A stretch of 32,961 nt of DNA, taken from contig JAITSN010000027.1 in assembly GCA_031287715.1 (NCBI GenBank), forward strand, positions 1 to 32,961. Reading direction: 5' to 3'. This document shows, in pieces, positions 7,265 through 14,608 of this stretch. The position numbers were made by a program, and so were the translations under genes. The notes beneath the pieces are model-generated. The model ran no database searches. It was not told the origin of the DNA and was given only the letters and a program-made list of their open reading frames with translations. Numbering within the stretch: the stretch's first letter is position 1; each line of letters opens with the position of its first letter. The DNA comes from Mediterranea sp. (in: CFB group bacteria). Lineage in GTDB: Bacteria; Bacteroidota; Bacteroidia; Bacteroidales; Bacteroidaceae.

Positions 7265-7347
7265 AGCGGGAGTGTGTGTGCAGAACTAAACAAAACAAAT
7301 AGTAAACTAAACATAGAATCCCGCTCCACAGGACGCGGGATTTTTTT
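7264..7347 (+). promoter_or_regulatory. Transcription attenuator of the Phe/Tyr operon
   Basis: Terminator: ATCCCGC at 7318-7324 pairs with GCGGGAT at 7335-7341, followed by seven Ts. Alternative structure: GAGCGGGA at 7264-7271 pairs perfectly with TCCCGCTC at 7319-7326, which consumes the left arm of the terminator. The antiterminator's 5' arm starts at the last base of the leader stop codon. A ribosome that reaches the stop would mask it, so the terminator forms. A ribosome stalled on Phe or Tyr codons leaves it free, so transcription continues. pheA starts 18 bases after the T-run. Confidence 0.85.
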
Positions 7348-7365
7348 ATTTAAAAACCATTCAGA

Positions 7366-8208
7366 ATGAAACGAATAGCCATTCAGGGAACATTAGGTTC
7401 GTACCACGACATAGCGGCGCACAAGTACGCCGAAGAGGAAGAAATCGAGCTGATCTGCTGCTCCACGTTCGAAGAAATTTTCGACGCGATACGGAACGAA
7501 CCGGACGTGACCGGCATGTTGGCCATCGAGAACACGATTGCCGGCAGCCTCCTGCAAAACAACGAACTGCTGCGCCAGAGCAATACGCAGATCATCGGGG
7601 AATACAAACTGCGCATCTCCCATTGCTTCGTTTGCCTGCCCGATGAAGGCTGGGACGACATTACAGAGGTCAACTCCCACCCCATCGCCCTGATGCAATG
7701 CCGCGACTTTCTGAACAGGCACCCGGGCATCAAGGTGGTGGAAGGGGAAGACACGGCGCTGAGCGCGGAAATCATCAAGAAAGAAAACCTGAAAGGCCAT
7801 GCCGCCATCTGCTCCAAAGCCGCCGCCGAACGGTACGGCATGAAGATACTCCAGGAAGGCATAGAGACCAATAAACACAATTTCACCCGCTTCTTAGTGG
7901 TGGCCGACTCGTGGAAAGCGCACGAACAGCAGAAAGTGCACAACATCAACAAAGCGAACATCGTTTTCTCGCTGCCCCACGCCGAAGGAAGCCTGTCGCA
8001 AGTGCTGTCCATCCTCTCCTTTTATAAGATCAACCTGACCAAGATACAATCGCTGCCGATCATCGGGCGGGAATGGGAATACCTGTTCTACGTGGATGTG
8101 GTATTCAACGACTACCTGAGATATAAACAGGCCCTTACGGCCATCACTCCATTGACCAAAGAACTCAAAACATTAGGCGAATATGCAGAAGGAAAATCAA
8201 GCGTATAA
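7366..8208 (+). CDS. pheA: Prephenate dehydratase
   Basis: This enzyme converts prephenate to phenylpyruvate, the committed step to phenylalanine. The 280 residues form a stand-alone dehydratase without chorismate mutase. Motifs are the N-terminal RIAIQGTLGSYHDIAA, IENTIAGS (about 54-61) and the catalytic TRF (174-176), followed by an ACT domain from about 197 to 275. In the ACT domain the usual phenylalanine-binding ESRP is QSLP (228-231), and the GALV-like stretch reads EGSLSQVL, so feedback binding may differ from the E. coli type. It is the first structural gene after the attenuator. The following aminotransferase overlaps its 3' end by 26 bp, suggesting translational coupling. Confidence 0.95.
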   Translation: MKRIAIQGTLGSYHDIAAHKYAEEEEIELICCSTFEEIFDAIRNEPDVTGMLAIENTIAGSLLQNNELLRQSNTQIIGEYKLRISHCFVCLPDEGWDDITEVNSHPIALMQCRDFLNRHPGIKVVEGEDTALSAEIIKKENLKGHAAICSKAAAERYGMKILQEGIETNKHNFTRFLVVADSWKAHEQQKVHNINKANIVFSLPHAEGSLSQVLSILSFYKINLTKIQSLPIIGREWEYLFYVDVVFNDYLRYKQALTAITPLTKELKTLGEYAEGKSSV

Positions 8209-9388
8209 GATAAGGCCGGCCCGCAGGGTGGCCGGAGTAAGCGAATACTACTTCTCCCAAAAGCTGAAAGAAGTGGCCCGGATGAACGCCGAAGGCAAAG
8301 ACGTGATCAGCTTAGGCATAGGCAGTCCGGACATGCCCCCCGACGACGACGCGATCCGGGCACTTTGCCGGAACGCCTGGAATCCCGACGGGCACGGCTA
8401 CCAACTGCACAACGGCATCCCCGAACTGCGCAACGCCTTTGCCGGCTGGTACAAAGCAGGATATGGCGTTGAGCTGAACCCGGCCAACGAAATACAACCC
8501 CTGATCGGTTCCAAAGAAGGCATCCTGCACATCACGCTGGCCTTTGTGGACCCGGGCGAACAGGTGCTGGTTCCCAATCCGGGCTATCCCACCTACACCT
8601 CGCTAAGCAAACTGCTCGGAGCAGAGGTGGTGAACTATAACCTGAAAGCGGAAAACGGCTGGATGCCGGACTTCGACGAGCTGGAACAGCTGGACCTGAG
8701 CCGCGTCCGCCTGATGTGGACCAACTATCCGAACATGCCCACAGGGGCCAACGCCACGCCGGAACTCTACGAACGGCTGGTGCGGTTTGCACGGCAAAAG
8801 GGCATCGTTGTGGTGAACGACAACCCGTACAGCTTTATCCTGAACGACAATCCGCTGAGCATATTGTCCGTTCCGGGGGCCAAAGACTGCTGCATAGAGC
8901 TGAACTCCATGAGCAAAAGCCACAACATGCCGGGATGGCGGATGGGAATGGCCGCCTCGAACCCTGAATTTATCCAATGGATACTGAAAGCCGCCAGCAA
9001 CATCGAAAGCGGAATCTTCAAGGCTATCCAGCTGGCAGCGGCGGAAGCTCTGACCGCCGGACCGGAATGGTACGGAGAAAACAACAGGCGCTACCGCGAA
9101 CGCCGCCAACTGGCCGGAGAGATTATGGAAGCCCTGGGATGCACGTACGACGAAGAACAGGTAGGGATGTTCCTTTGGGGAAAGATCCCCGACTCCTGTC
9201 CGGACGTAGAAGAACTGACCGAAAAAGCGCTGCATCAGGCGCGGGTATTTATCACCCCCGGTTTTATCTTCGGAAGCAACGGGTCGCGGTACATCCGCCT
9301 GTCCCTCTGCTGCAAAAAAGAAAAGCTGGCAGAAGCGCTGGAAAGAATAAAAAGCAGCCGCTTGCTTGCACCGGCCGCTCAAGTATAA
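8183..9388 (+). CDS. Class I/II PLP-dependent aminotransferase, probably aromatic
   Basis: Fold-type I aminotransferase of 401 residues. Visible features are the NYPNMPTGA substrate/PLP loop (about 181-189), ND (212-213) for the pyridine nitrogen, Tyr216, and the PLP lysine K245 in SMSKSHNMPGWRMG. Related proteins include aspartate, aromatic and LL-diaminopimelate aminotransferases. Its place between pheA and the DAHP synthase gene indicates that it transaminates phenylpyruvate and 4-hydroxyphenylpyruvate as the last step to Phe and Tyr. Automatic annotation could call it an LL-DAP aminotransferase; context favours the aromatic role, but specificity is inferred. Its ATG lies 26 bp inside pheA, consistent with coupled translation. 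Confidence 0.88.
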   Translation: MQKENQAYKIRPARRVAGVSEYYFSQKLKEVARMNAEGKDVISLGIGSPDMPPDDDAIRALCRNAWNPDGHGYQLHNGIPELRNAFAGWYKAGYGVELNPANEIQPLIGSKEGILHITLAFVDPGEQVLVPNPGYPTYTSLSKLLGAEVVNYNLKAENGWMPDFDELEQLDLSRVRLMWTNYPNMPTGANATPELYERLVRFARQKGIVVVNDNPYSFILNDNPLSILSVPGAKDCCIELNSMSKSHNMPGWRMGMAASNPEFIQWILKAASNIESGIFKAIQLAAAEALTAGPEWYGENNRRYRERRQLAGEIMEALGCTYDEEQVGMFLWGKIPDSCPDVEELTEKALHQARVFITPGFIFGSNGSRYIRLSLCCKKEKLAEALERIKSSRLLAPAAQV

Positions 9389-9412
9389 ACAATAATCATT
9401 AATAACTTTATT

Positions 9413-10474
9413 ATGGAACTGGAATCAATCTTACTGCCCGGCCTAAGCGACCGGAGGCCTTTAGTGATAGCAGGCCCGTGCAGCGCCGAGACAAGGGAAC
9501 AAGTGATGAAAACCGCCACCCAGCTGGCTGACAAGGGAATCAGGATATTCCGTGCAGGCATCTGGAAACCCCGCACCAAGCCCGGAGGCTTTGAAGGCAT
9601 AGGCGTGGAAGGCCTGGCATGGCTCAAAGACGTGAAGAAAGAAACAGGCATGTATACGTCAACCGAAGTGGCCACCGCCATGCACGTTTACGAAGCGCTG
9701 AAAGCCGGAATCGACATCCTGTGGGTAGGAGCGCGCACCACCGCCAACCCCTTTGCCGTACAGGAAATCGCCGATGCGCTGAAAGGCGTAGACATCCCCG
9801 TATTGGTCAAGAACCCCGTCAACCCCGACCTCGACCTCTGGATCGGCGCGCTCGAACGCATCAACAACGCAGGACTGAAACGACTGGCCGCCATACACCG
9901 CGGGTTCAGCAGCTACGACAAGAAAATATACCGCAACCTGCCGCAATGGCACATCCCCATCGAACTGCGCCGCCGGCTGCCCGACCTGCCCATCATCTGC
10001 GACCCGAGCCACATCGGCGGCAAGCGCGAACTCATCGCGTCCCTGTCACAACAAGCTATGGACATGAACTTCGACGGACTGATCATAGAAAGCCACTGCG
10101 ACCCCGACGCCGCGTGGAGCGACGCCGCACAACAGCTCACGCCCGAAGTGCTGGACTACATCCTCAGCCTGCTCATCATCCGCAAGGAAACCCAAACCAC
10201 CGAAAACCTGCACGAGCTGCGCAACCAGATCGACGAATGTGACAACAATCTCATGCAAGAGCTGGCCAAGCGTATGCGTGTCGCCCGTGAGATAGGCACA
10301 TACAAGAAAGAACATAACATGACGGTACTGCAAGCCGGACGCTACAACGAGATACTGGACAAGTACGCCGCGCAGGCCGTACAGTGCGGGATGGATCCGG
10401 GCTTCATCAAAAAAGTGTTCGAAGCCATACACGAAGAGAGCGTACGCCAGCAAATAGAAATCATTAACCAATAA
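9413..10474 (+). CDS. Bifunctional 3-deoxy-7-phosphoheptulonate synthase / chorismate mutase
   Basis: This protein catalyses both the first step of the shikimate pathway (phosphoenolpyruvate plus erythrose 4-phosphate to DAHP) and the chorismate-to-prephenate rearrangement. Residues 1 to about 260 form a type I-beta DAHP synthase: VIAGPCSAE, FRAGIWKPRTKPGGFEG, LWVGARTTANPF, LVKNPVNPD, ICDPSHIGGKR and IIESHCDPDAAWSDAAQ. From about residue 262 an AroQ-type chorismate mutase helix bundle follows (ELRNQIDECDNNLMQELAKRM, EIGTYKKEHN). The mutase lies at the C-terminus, as in Porphyromonas and other Bacteroidetes. In this family the mutase domain also influences feedback of the synthase. It follows the aminotransferase by 24 bp and precedes tyrA by 4 bp. 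Confidence 0.95.
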   Translation: MELESILLPGLSDRRPLVIAGPCSAETREQVMKTATQLADKGIRIFRAGIWKPRTKPGGFEGIGVEGLAWLKDVKKETGMYTSTEVATAMHVYEALKAGIDILWVGARTTANPFAVQEIADALKGVDIPVLVKNPVNPDLDLWIGALERINNAGLKRLAAIHRGFSSYDKKIYRNLPQWHIPIELRRRLPDLPIICDPSHIGGKRELIASLSQQAMDMNFDGLIIESHCDPDAAWSDAAQQLTPEVLDYILSLLIIRKETQTTENLHELRNQIDECDNNLMQELAKRMRVAREIGTYKKEHNMTVLQAGRYNEILDKYAAQAVQCGMDPGFIKKVFEAIHEESVRQQIEIINQ

Positions 10475-10478
10475 AACA

Positions 10479-11252
10479 ATGCGCATACTCATACTGGGAG
10501 CCGGCAAAATGGGTTCCTTCTTTACCGACATCCTGAGCTTCCGGCACGAAACCGCCGTGTTCGACGTGAATCCCCATCAGCTCCGCTTCGTCTACAACAC
10601 CTGCCGCTTCACCGCGCCGGAAGAGATCGAAGCCTTTGAACCCGAACTCGTGATCAATGCCGTGACCGTGAAATACACCATCGACGCCTTCCGCCAGGTA
10701 CTGCCGATGCTACCCAAAAACTGCATCCTGAGTGACATCGCATCGGTAAAGAACGGACTGAAGAAGTTCTACGAAGAATCGGGCTTCCGCTTCGTCTCTT
10801 CCCACCCGATGTTCGGCCCCACCTTTGCGAGCCTCAGCAACCTCAGCAACGAAAGCGCCATCATTATCAGCGAAAGCGACCACCTCGGGAAAGTCTTCTT
10901 CAAAGACCTCTACAACGACCTGAACCTGAACATCTTTGAATACACATTTGAAGAACACGACCAAACGGTGGCCTATTCGCTCTCCATCCCCTTTGTCTCG
11001 ACCCTCGTGTTTGCGGCGGTCATGAAACACCAGGAAGCCCCCGGAACCACGTTCAAGAAACACCTGGCCATCGCCAAAGGGCTGCTGAGCGAAGACGACT
11101 ACCTGCTTCAGGAAATCCTGTTCAATCCCCGGACACCTTCGCAGGTAGACAGCATCCGCACCGAACTGAAAAACCTCCTTGAAATCATCAAGAACAAAGA
11201 CGCCGCGGAAATGAAAAAGTACCTGAACAACATCAGAGCGCATATCAAATGA
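10479..11252 (+). CDS. tyrA: Prephenate dehydrogenase
   Basis: Oxidises and decarboxylates prephenate to 4-hydroxyphenylpyruvate, the precursor of tyrosine, with NAD(P). The 257-residue protein starts with a Rossmann motif MRILILGAGKMGSFF (GAGKMG 7-12). It continues with the DIASVKNGL and FVSSHPMFGPTFASL segments typical of the TyrA family, whose histidine lies in SHPMFGP. There is no fused chorismate mutase or ACT domain; the mutase comes from the preceding gene. It is the last gene of the operon, four bases after the DAHP synthase stop. No clear terminator follows directly; the next 280 bases hold an HU remnant and a dispersed repeat. Confidence 0.93.
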   Translation: MRILILGAGKMGSFFTDILSFRHETAVFDVNPHQLRFVYNTCRFTAPEEIEAFEPELVINAVTVKYTIDAFRQVLPMLPKNCILSDIASVKNGLKKFYEESGFRFVSSHPMFGPTFASLSNLSNESAIIISESDHLGKVFFKDLYNDLNLNIFEYTFEEHDQTVAYSLSIPFVSTLVFAAVMKHQEAPGTTFKKHLAIAKGLLSEDDYLLQEILFNPRTPSQVDSIRTELKNLLEIIKNKDAAEMKKYLNNIRAHIK

Positions 11253-11326
11253 TCCCGAAAGGAAGGAAATGAGCATCTATCCCGACCCCTCTCCTTTGGG
11301 CAAGACACGGGGTGAAACTTTGGCAG

Positions 11327-11533
11327 TTTGTCTTCTTTTTTTGTAAAAGCCACAGCTTATCAGCATAGCTTCCGACCCCCCATCTGAAGGCCTTCTGTTG
11401 GGGGGTACCCACAGGGTGACCCTGCGGGTGGGACAAGGTGACCCTGCGGGTGGGACAGGGTGACCTTGTGGGTACCAAAAGGCCGGCTTGTCCCTACCAC
11501 CCTTTTGGAAGCCGGATAGGATGTCAGGAATTA
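11327..11533 (-). repeat. Dispersed HU-upstream element, copy 1, with remnant of an HU gene start
   Basis: Compared with 32701-32885 this copy has the same order of parts: an HU-gene beginning (minus-strand codons for AFTKKEDK versus AFFKKRRQK), a hairpin built from CCCCCC and GGGGGG, tandem GGTGACCCTGCGGGTGGGACA units flanked by GGTACC, a CTTGTCCCTACC segment and a terminal GGATGTCAGGAATT. Here the HU part breaks off after about ten codons and the rest of the gene is missing. The CCGGCTT/AAGCCGG pair at 11483-11489 and 11509-11515 could act as a weak terminator for the gene ending at 11534. Confidence 0.7.
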
Positions 11534-13258
11534 TTAAAGCGGCAGCAGGATGATCCTTACTTGCCCGTCGCCGTTTTGCACGTTGGCTTGCGTGAAGGGA
11601 TTGCTCATCGCCGGCTCCACTACTACGCTGGTACCCGAGCTGCCTTGCTGGCTGTATCCTGTGCCGCCGCTGCCTCCCCTGTGACCGCCGCCTCCGCCGC
11701 CGTGACCCGAATTTGTGGCTTGTCCCCCACTTTGCCCGGTGCCGCCATTGGCTCCCGTGGCTCCGGTCTGACCGCCAGGAAGCGCATTAACCTGCCGGCC
11801 TCCTCCACCACCGCCGCCGGCTATGATGATGCGGGTATCGGCAGTGGAATCCGCGTCTAAGTCTATACCCGCGATGCTTGCGTTTGAGGTTCGTACGTCG
11901 GATGCCGCTCCGCCCGAGCCGCCGCACGGAACAGGCTCATTGAATGCGTTTACTCCGCCAAAGCCGCCATTGCCTCCGCCGGGATTGCTGCCGACGGCGC
12001 CTCTGGTTTTATCGTAGGTATCGACCGCCGCGCTGCCCACACAAATGTACAAGACGTCATCTTTCTTCAGTTCTATTTCGCCCCTGGCATAGTCGCCATT
12101 ACGACCATTACGGCCATAGTTGCTTCCTGTTACATTCCCTCCTCTTCCTCCCCAGGCTTCGATCCGGTATGTTCCGTCTTTGGGCGCGGTGAATGTTTCT
12201 ATCGCGCCGGTGTAGCCGAAGTTCCAGACTATTCCGTCCACGTCTAAGGTGAAATCGTACAGGTAGGATTCGCCGGCCTCCCATTGGCTCGCCGGTAGCG
12301 TTCCTTCGATGGTATAGCCGGTAATATCGTACATCCGGAATTCCACCCGGATCTTGACTGTGCCGGCGGGTATGGTTTGTGGCAACAGGCAGAGCGTACC
12401 CGCCGTTGTGGCAACTTTGTTGTTTTCGGTAGCCGTGGTGCCGGCAATCTTTTTGGCGATTGCATCGGCAACCAACTCGTTCCGGGTGGAAGCCAGCGTG
12501 TAGACGCCCGAACCTTCCGGCGTGCCCCAGCTATACCCGCCGGCGACGAAGCGAAGGGTATTGCTTCCTTTCAGGCCGGAGAGTTCGATGGCGTCTATAC
12601 GGACTTCGGGCGGCAAGTCGTTATAATTATAGATATGCCTTGCCAAGAAGCCCACCTGCGCCATCACGTGGTCGAAGGCGAAGGATACTTTCCCGCCGCC
12701 GTCGCCCGGAGCGCTCCCGTTCGTATCGGCGACTGTGGTGTTCATCACAGGGACTGCCACGCAGAAGTCCACCTGGTCGGAGGGATTCGCCGCAGGCGTT
12801 ACCGTGAAGGCCGGGTAGCCCGCCTGGCTGGCAGTCGTCGCCGTGCTTATGCCGTTCGTGGCCGAAGGCGCAGGGCCGGCGGCAAGGAACGACAGTTTTT
12901 CGTCCGACAAAGGGGAAGGCCAATACCTCACGGGGGAGTAGCTCCATGGTCCGCCGCTCCGTGTCACCGTCTGGTTGTACATGAAGTCGGGCGTAGCTGT
13001 TGATTCGTTCCAGTCGCCCGTGGTTTTGTAACCGAACACGACCATTTCGGAAATGTTGTCTGTGGTGGTGAGGCTATTGCTCACACGCGCAATGCCTCCG
13101 GAAAGCTGCCGGTCGAAAAACACGGGCACATTCTCTTCGCCGAAACCGGAACCCGCGCGGGAACCTTCAGCACATGAAACATATACTAATGCCGTCAATA
13201 CAACGGGCAGCGCTAACAGCAGGAGGCCTGCCATCCTTCCTTTCATTGTCTTTTCCAT
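11534..13258 (-). CDS. Surface lipoprotein: fimbrillin-like domain fused to a glycine-rich domain
   Basis: 574 residues. A lipoprotein signal peptide ends LVYVSC with C29 as the likely acylated cysteine. Residues from about 45 to 345 look like the Mfa-like/fimbrillin family (EMVVFGYKTTGDW, the aromatic SPVRYWPSPLSDEKLSFLAAG, FAFDHVMAQVGF, SYLYDFTLDVDG). The rest is a glycine-rich domain of the ALK/LTK type, opening FGYTGAIETFTAPKDGTYRIEAWG and ending NGDGQVRIILL, with GGGGGGG runs. Fimbrillin-family proteins are exported lipoproteins that polymerise into, or decorate, surface fimbriae. The glycine-rich part could be an adhesive or structural tip; this is inference. The gene stands alone and its promoter lies in a probable invertible segment (13295-13485). 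A second ATG at 13246 is an alternative start. Confidence 0.78.
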   Translation of the reverse strand: MEKTMKGRMAGLLLLALPVVLTALVYVSCAEGSRAGSGFGEENVPVFFDRQLSGGIARVSNSLTTTDNISEMVVFGYKTTGDWNESTATPDFMYNQTVTRSGGPWSYSPVRYWPSPLSDEKLSFLAAGPAPSATNGISTATTASQAGYPAFTVTPAANPSDQVDFCVAVPVMNTTVADTNGSAPGDGGGKVSFAFDHVMAQVGFLARHIYNYNDLPPEVRIDAIELSGLKGSNTLRFVAGGYSWGTPEGSGVYTLASTRNELVADAIAKKIAGTTATENNKVATTAGTLCLLPQTIPAGTVKIRVEFRMYDITGYTIEGTLPASQWEAGESYLYDFTLDVDGIVWNFGYTGAIETFTAPKDGTYRIEAWGGRGGNVTGSNYGRNGRNGDYARGEIELKKDDVLYICVGSAAVDTYDKTRGAVGSNPGGGNGGFGGVNAFNEPVPCGGSGGAASDVRTSNASIAGIDLDADSTADTRIIIAGGGGGGGRQVNALPGGQTGATGANGGTGQSGGQATNSGHGGGGGGHRGGSGGTGYSQQGSSGTSVVVEPAMSNPFTQANVQNGDGQVRIILLPL

Positions 13259-13294
13259 ATCTTCTAAGTTTTATACATTCCGGATTGTCCCAAA

Positions 13295-13485
13295 AAACGT
13301 TGGTTTAATGACACACAAAAATAACCCTTTTCGCCAACAGTACAAATTCTATAACAACTAATTCTAACGACTGCCCGCAGAATCCCTGCCAATCGACCTT
13401 TCTGTATTCATTCCCCGGTATAAAAAGCAATCTTTCCGGAGGTGTAAGATCATGTCTGCACCTGTGGCTCATTAAACCAACGTTT
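13295..13485. promoter_or_regulatory. Probable invertible promoter segment with 17-bp inverted repeats
   Basis: AAACGTTGGTTTAATGA at 13295-13311 is exactly the reverse complement of TCATTAAACCAACGTTT at 13469-13485. The 157 bp between them contain a perfect Bacteroidales promoter facing the lipoprotein gene. Inverted repeats around a promoter of a surface-protein gene are the hallmark of DNA-inversion phase variation in Bacteroidales. In the present orientation the gene would be ON. No recombinase gene is present in the window, so the invertase would act in trans. Confidence 0.7.
13316..13346 (-). promoter_or_regulatory. Promoter of the fimbrillin-like lipoprotein gene
   Basis: On the minus strand, TTTG (13346-13343) is followed after exactly 19 bp by TATTTTTG (13323-13316), the full -33/-7 consensus. 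Transcription would start around 13309, inside the left inverted repeat, giving an untranslated leader of about 50 bases. Confidence 0.75.
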
Positions 13486-13506
13486 AATGAGCCACCCTGT
13501 TTTTTA
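13464..13506 (+). terminator. Hairpin overlapping the right inverted repeat, possible terminator
   Basis: GTGGCTCATTAAA at 13464-13476 pairs with TTTAATGAGCCAC at 13483-13495 around a CCAACG loop, followed at 13500 by a T-run on the plus strand. It could stop plus-strand transcription entering from the invertible segment before it runs antisense into btuD. On the minus strand there is no T-run, so it is less convincing as the end of the btu operon. Confidence 0.45.
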
Positions 13507-13567
13507 TTCTACAGCCTCACTCCAGCTTAGCGAGGACTTGCATCAGAATGGCCTTCGTTCAGCGCGG

Positions 13568-14593
13568 CTATCTTGTCGAGCAGCTCACCGCATCCAATAT
13601 GGATTCGATGCTTGCCGTCTTTGTCGTTTTCTCTTGCGGGATATGCAGGATGTAAGGACAGCAGTCGGGTGCGTTGTCTTTTACTTCAATATAAGCATCG
13701 GATGTTATGTCAGGGTTGGCCTTGATTCCGTTTCGCTGAAGCGCTTTGCGCAACATGGCGTATTTTTGGCCTTCGCCGATGAGCCTTATTTCTTTTGTGA
13801 ACACGTTGTCTACGCGGAACAATCCGGTTTCCATGTCGAAAGAAATGCCTTTCCGGGCGAAGGAGTGCCCCAGGCTCCCGTTGAGCGACAGGTCTTCGGG
13901 CGTGCCCACGGTTACGCCATGTTCTTTGTCCATGATCCAGAGCTTGTCGGCGATTTGTAGTGCCAGCTCCAGGTCGTGCGTGGAGAGGAAGATCGTTTTT
14001 CCGGTTTCGCGGCTTAGTTGGTGAAGCAGTTGCATGATCTCGACCTTGCTCGGGAAGTCGAGGAAAGCGGTGGGTTCGTCCAGGAAGATAACGGGCGTTT
14101 CCTGCGCCAGCGCTTTGGCTATCATGACCTTTTGGCGTTCGCCGTCGCTCAGCGTCTGTACCATGCGGTGCGCCAGGTTTTCTATTTTGATCAGCACGAT
14201 GGCGTCGGCAATGATCTTCCTGTCGTTCTTGCGCAGCCCGCCCCAGAACCCGGTGTACGGGCTTCGTCCCAGGCCGATAAGTTCTTCGGCGGTCATGTTG
14301 CGAATATCCGGCCGGTCGGTAAGCACAACGCCAACGATGCGGGAGAGTTGTTTTTCCGTATACGCTTCGATCGGCTTGCCTTGTATGCGGATCTCGCCGC
14401 CCAATTTGGGAAGGAAGGCCGAGAGCGTGCGCAGCAGTGTTGATTTGCCGACCCCGTTGGCGCCTAGCAGGCAGGTGAGTTCGCCGCTGTTGATGTTTGC
14501 ATGGATGCCTCCGGCTACTACTTTTGTTCCTTTCGGGGTGGGATAGCCGATAGTCAGGGACTTGATCTCAATCGTTTTGCTTGCGGCAGGCAT
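13568..14593 (-). CDS. btuD: Vitamin B12 ABC transporter ATP-binding protein BtuD-like
   Basis: ATPase subunit of a cobalamin importer at the inner membrane. Walker A is GANGVGKST (44-52), Q-loop region near 91, signature LSDGERQ (148-154), Walker B VIFLDEP (168-174) and the switch histidine H206. The core ends near residue 250, but the protein runs to 341. The extra 85 or so residues (FRVDNVFTKEIRLIGEGQKYAMLRKAL... to the end) are not part of a standard ABC domain. It follows the permease gene by 15 bp. Substrate assignment rests on the cobalamin riboswitch ahead of the operon; by sequence alone it could serve iron-siderophore import. Confidence 0.88.
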   Translation of the reverse strand: MPAASKTIEIKSLTIGYPTPKGTKVVAGGIHANINSGELTCLLGANGVGKSTLLRTLSAFLPKLGGEIRIQGKPIEAYTEKQLSRIVGVVLTDRPDIRNMTAEELIGLGRSPYTGFWGGLRKNDRKIIADAIVLIKIENLAHRMVQTLSDGERQKVMIAKALAQETPVIFLDEPTAFLDFPSKVEIMQLLHQLSRETGKTIFLSTHDLELALQIADKLWIMDKEHGVTVGTPEDLSLNGSLGHSFARKGISFDMETGLFRVDNVFTKEIRLIGEGQKYAMLRKALQRNGIKANPDITSDAYIEVKDNAPDCCPYILHIPQEKTTKTASIESILDAVSCSTR

Positions 14594-14608
14594 ACGTGTG
14601 TTCTTTCG

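Noticed and set aside
11108..11353. 81-codon minus-strand ORF starting MAFTKKEDK as a real HU gene.
   Set aside because: Only the first ten or so codons resemble HU; the rest overlaps the tyrA 3' end in antisense, so it is a remnant.
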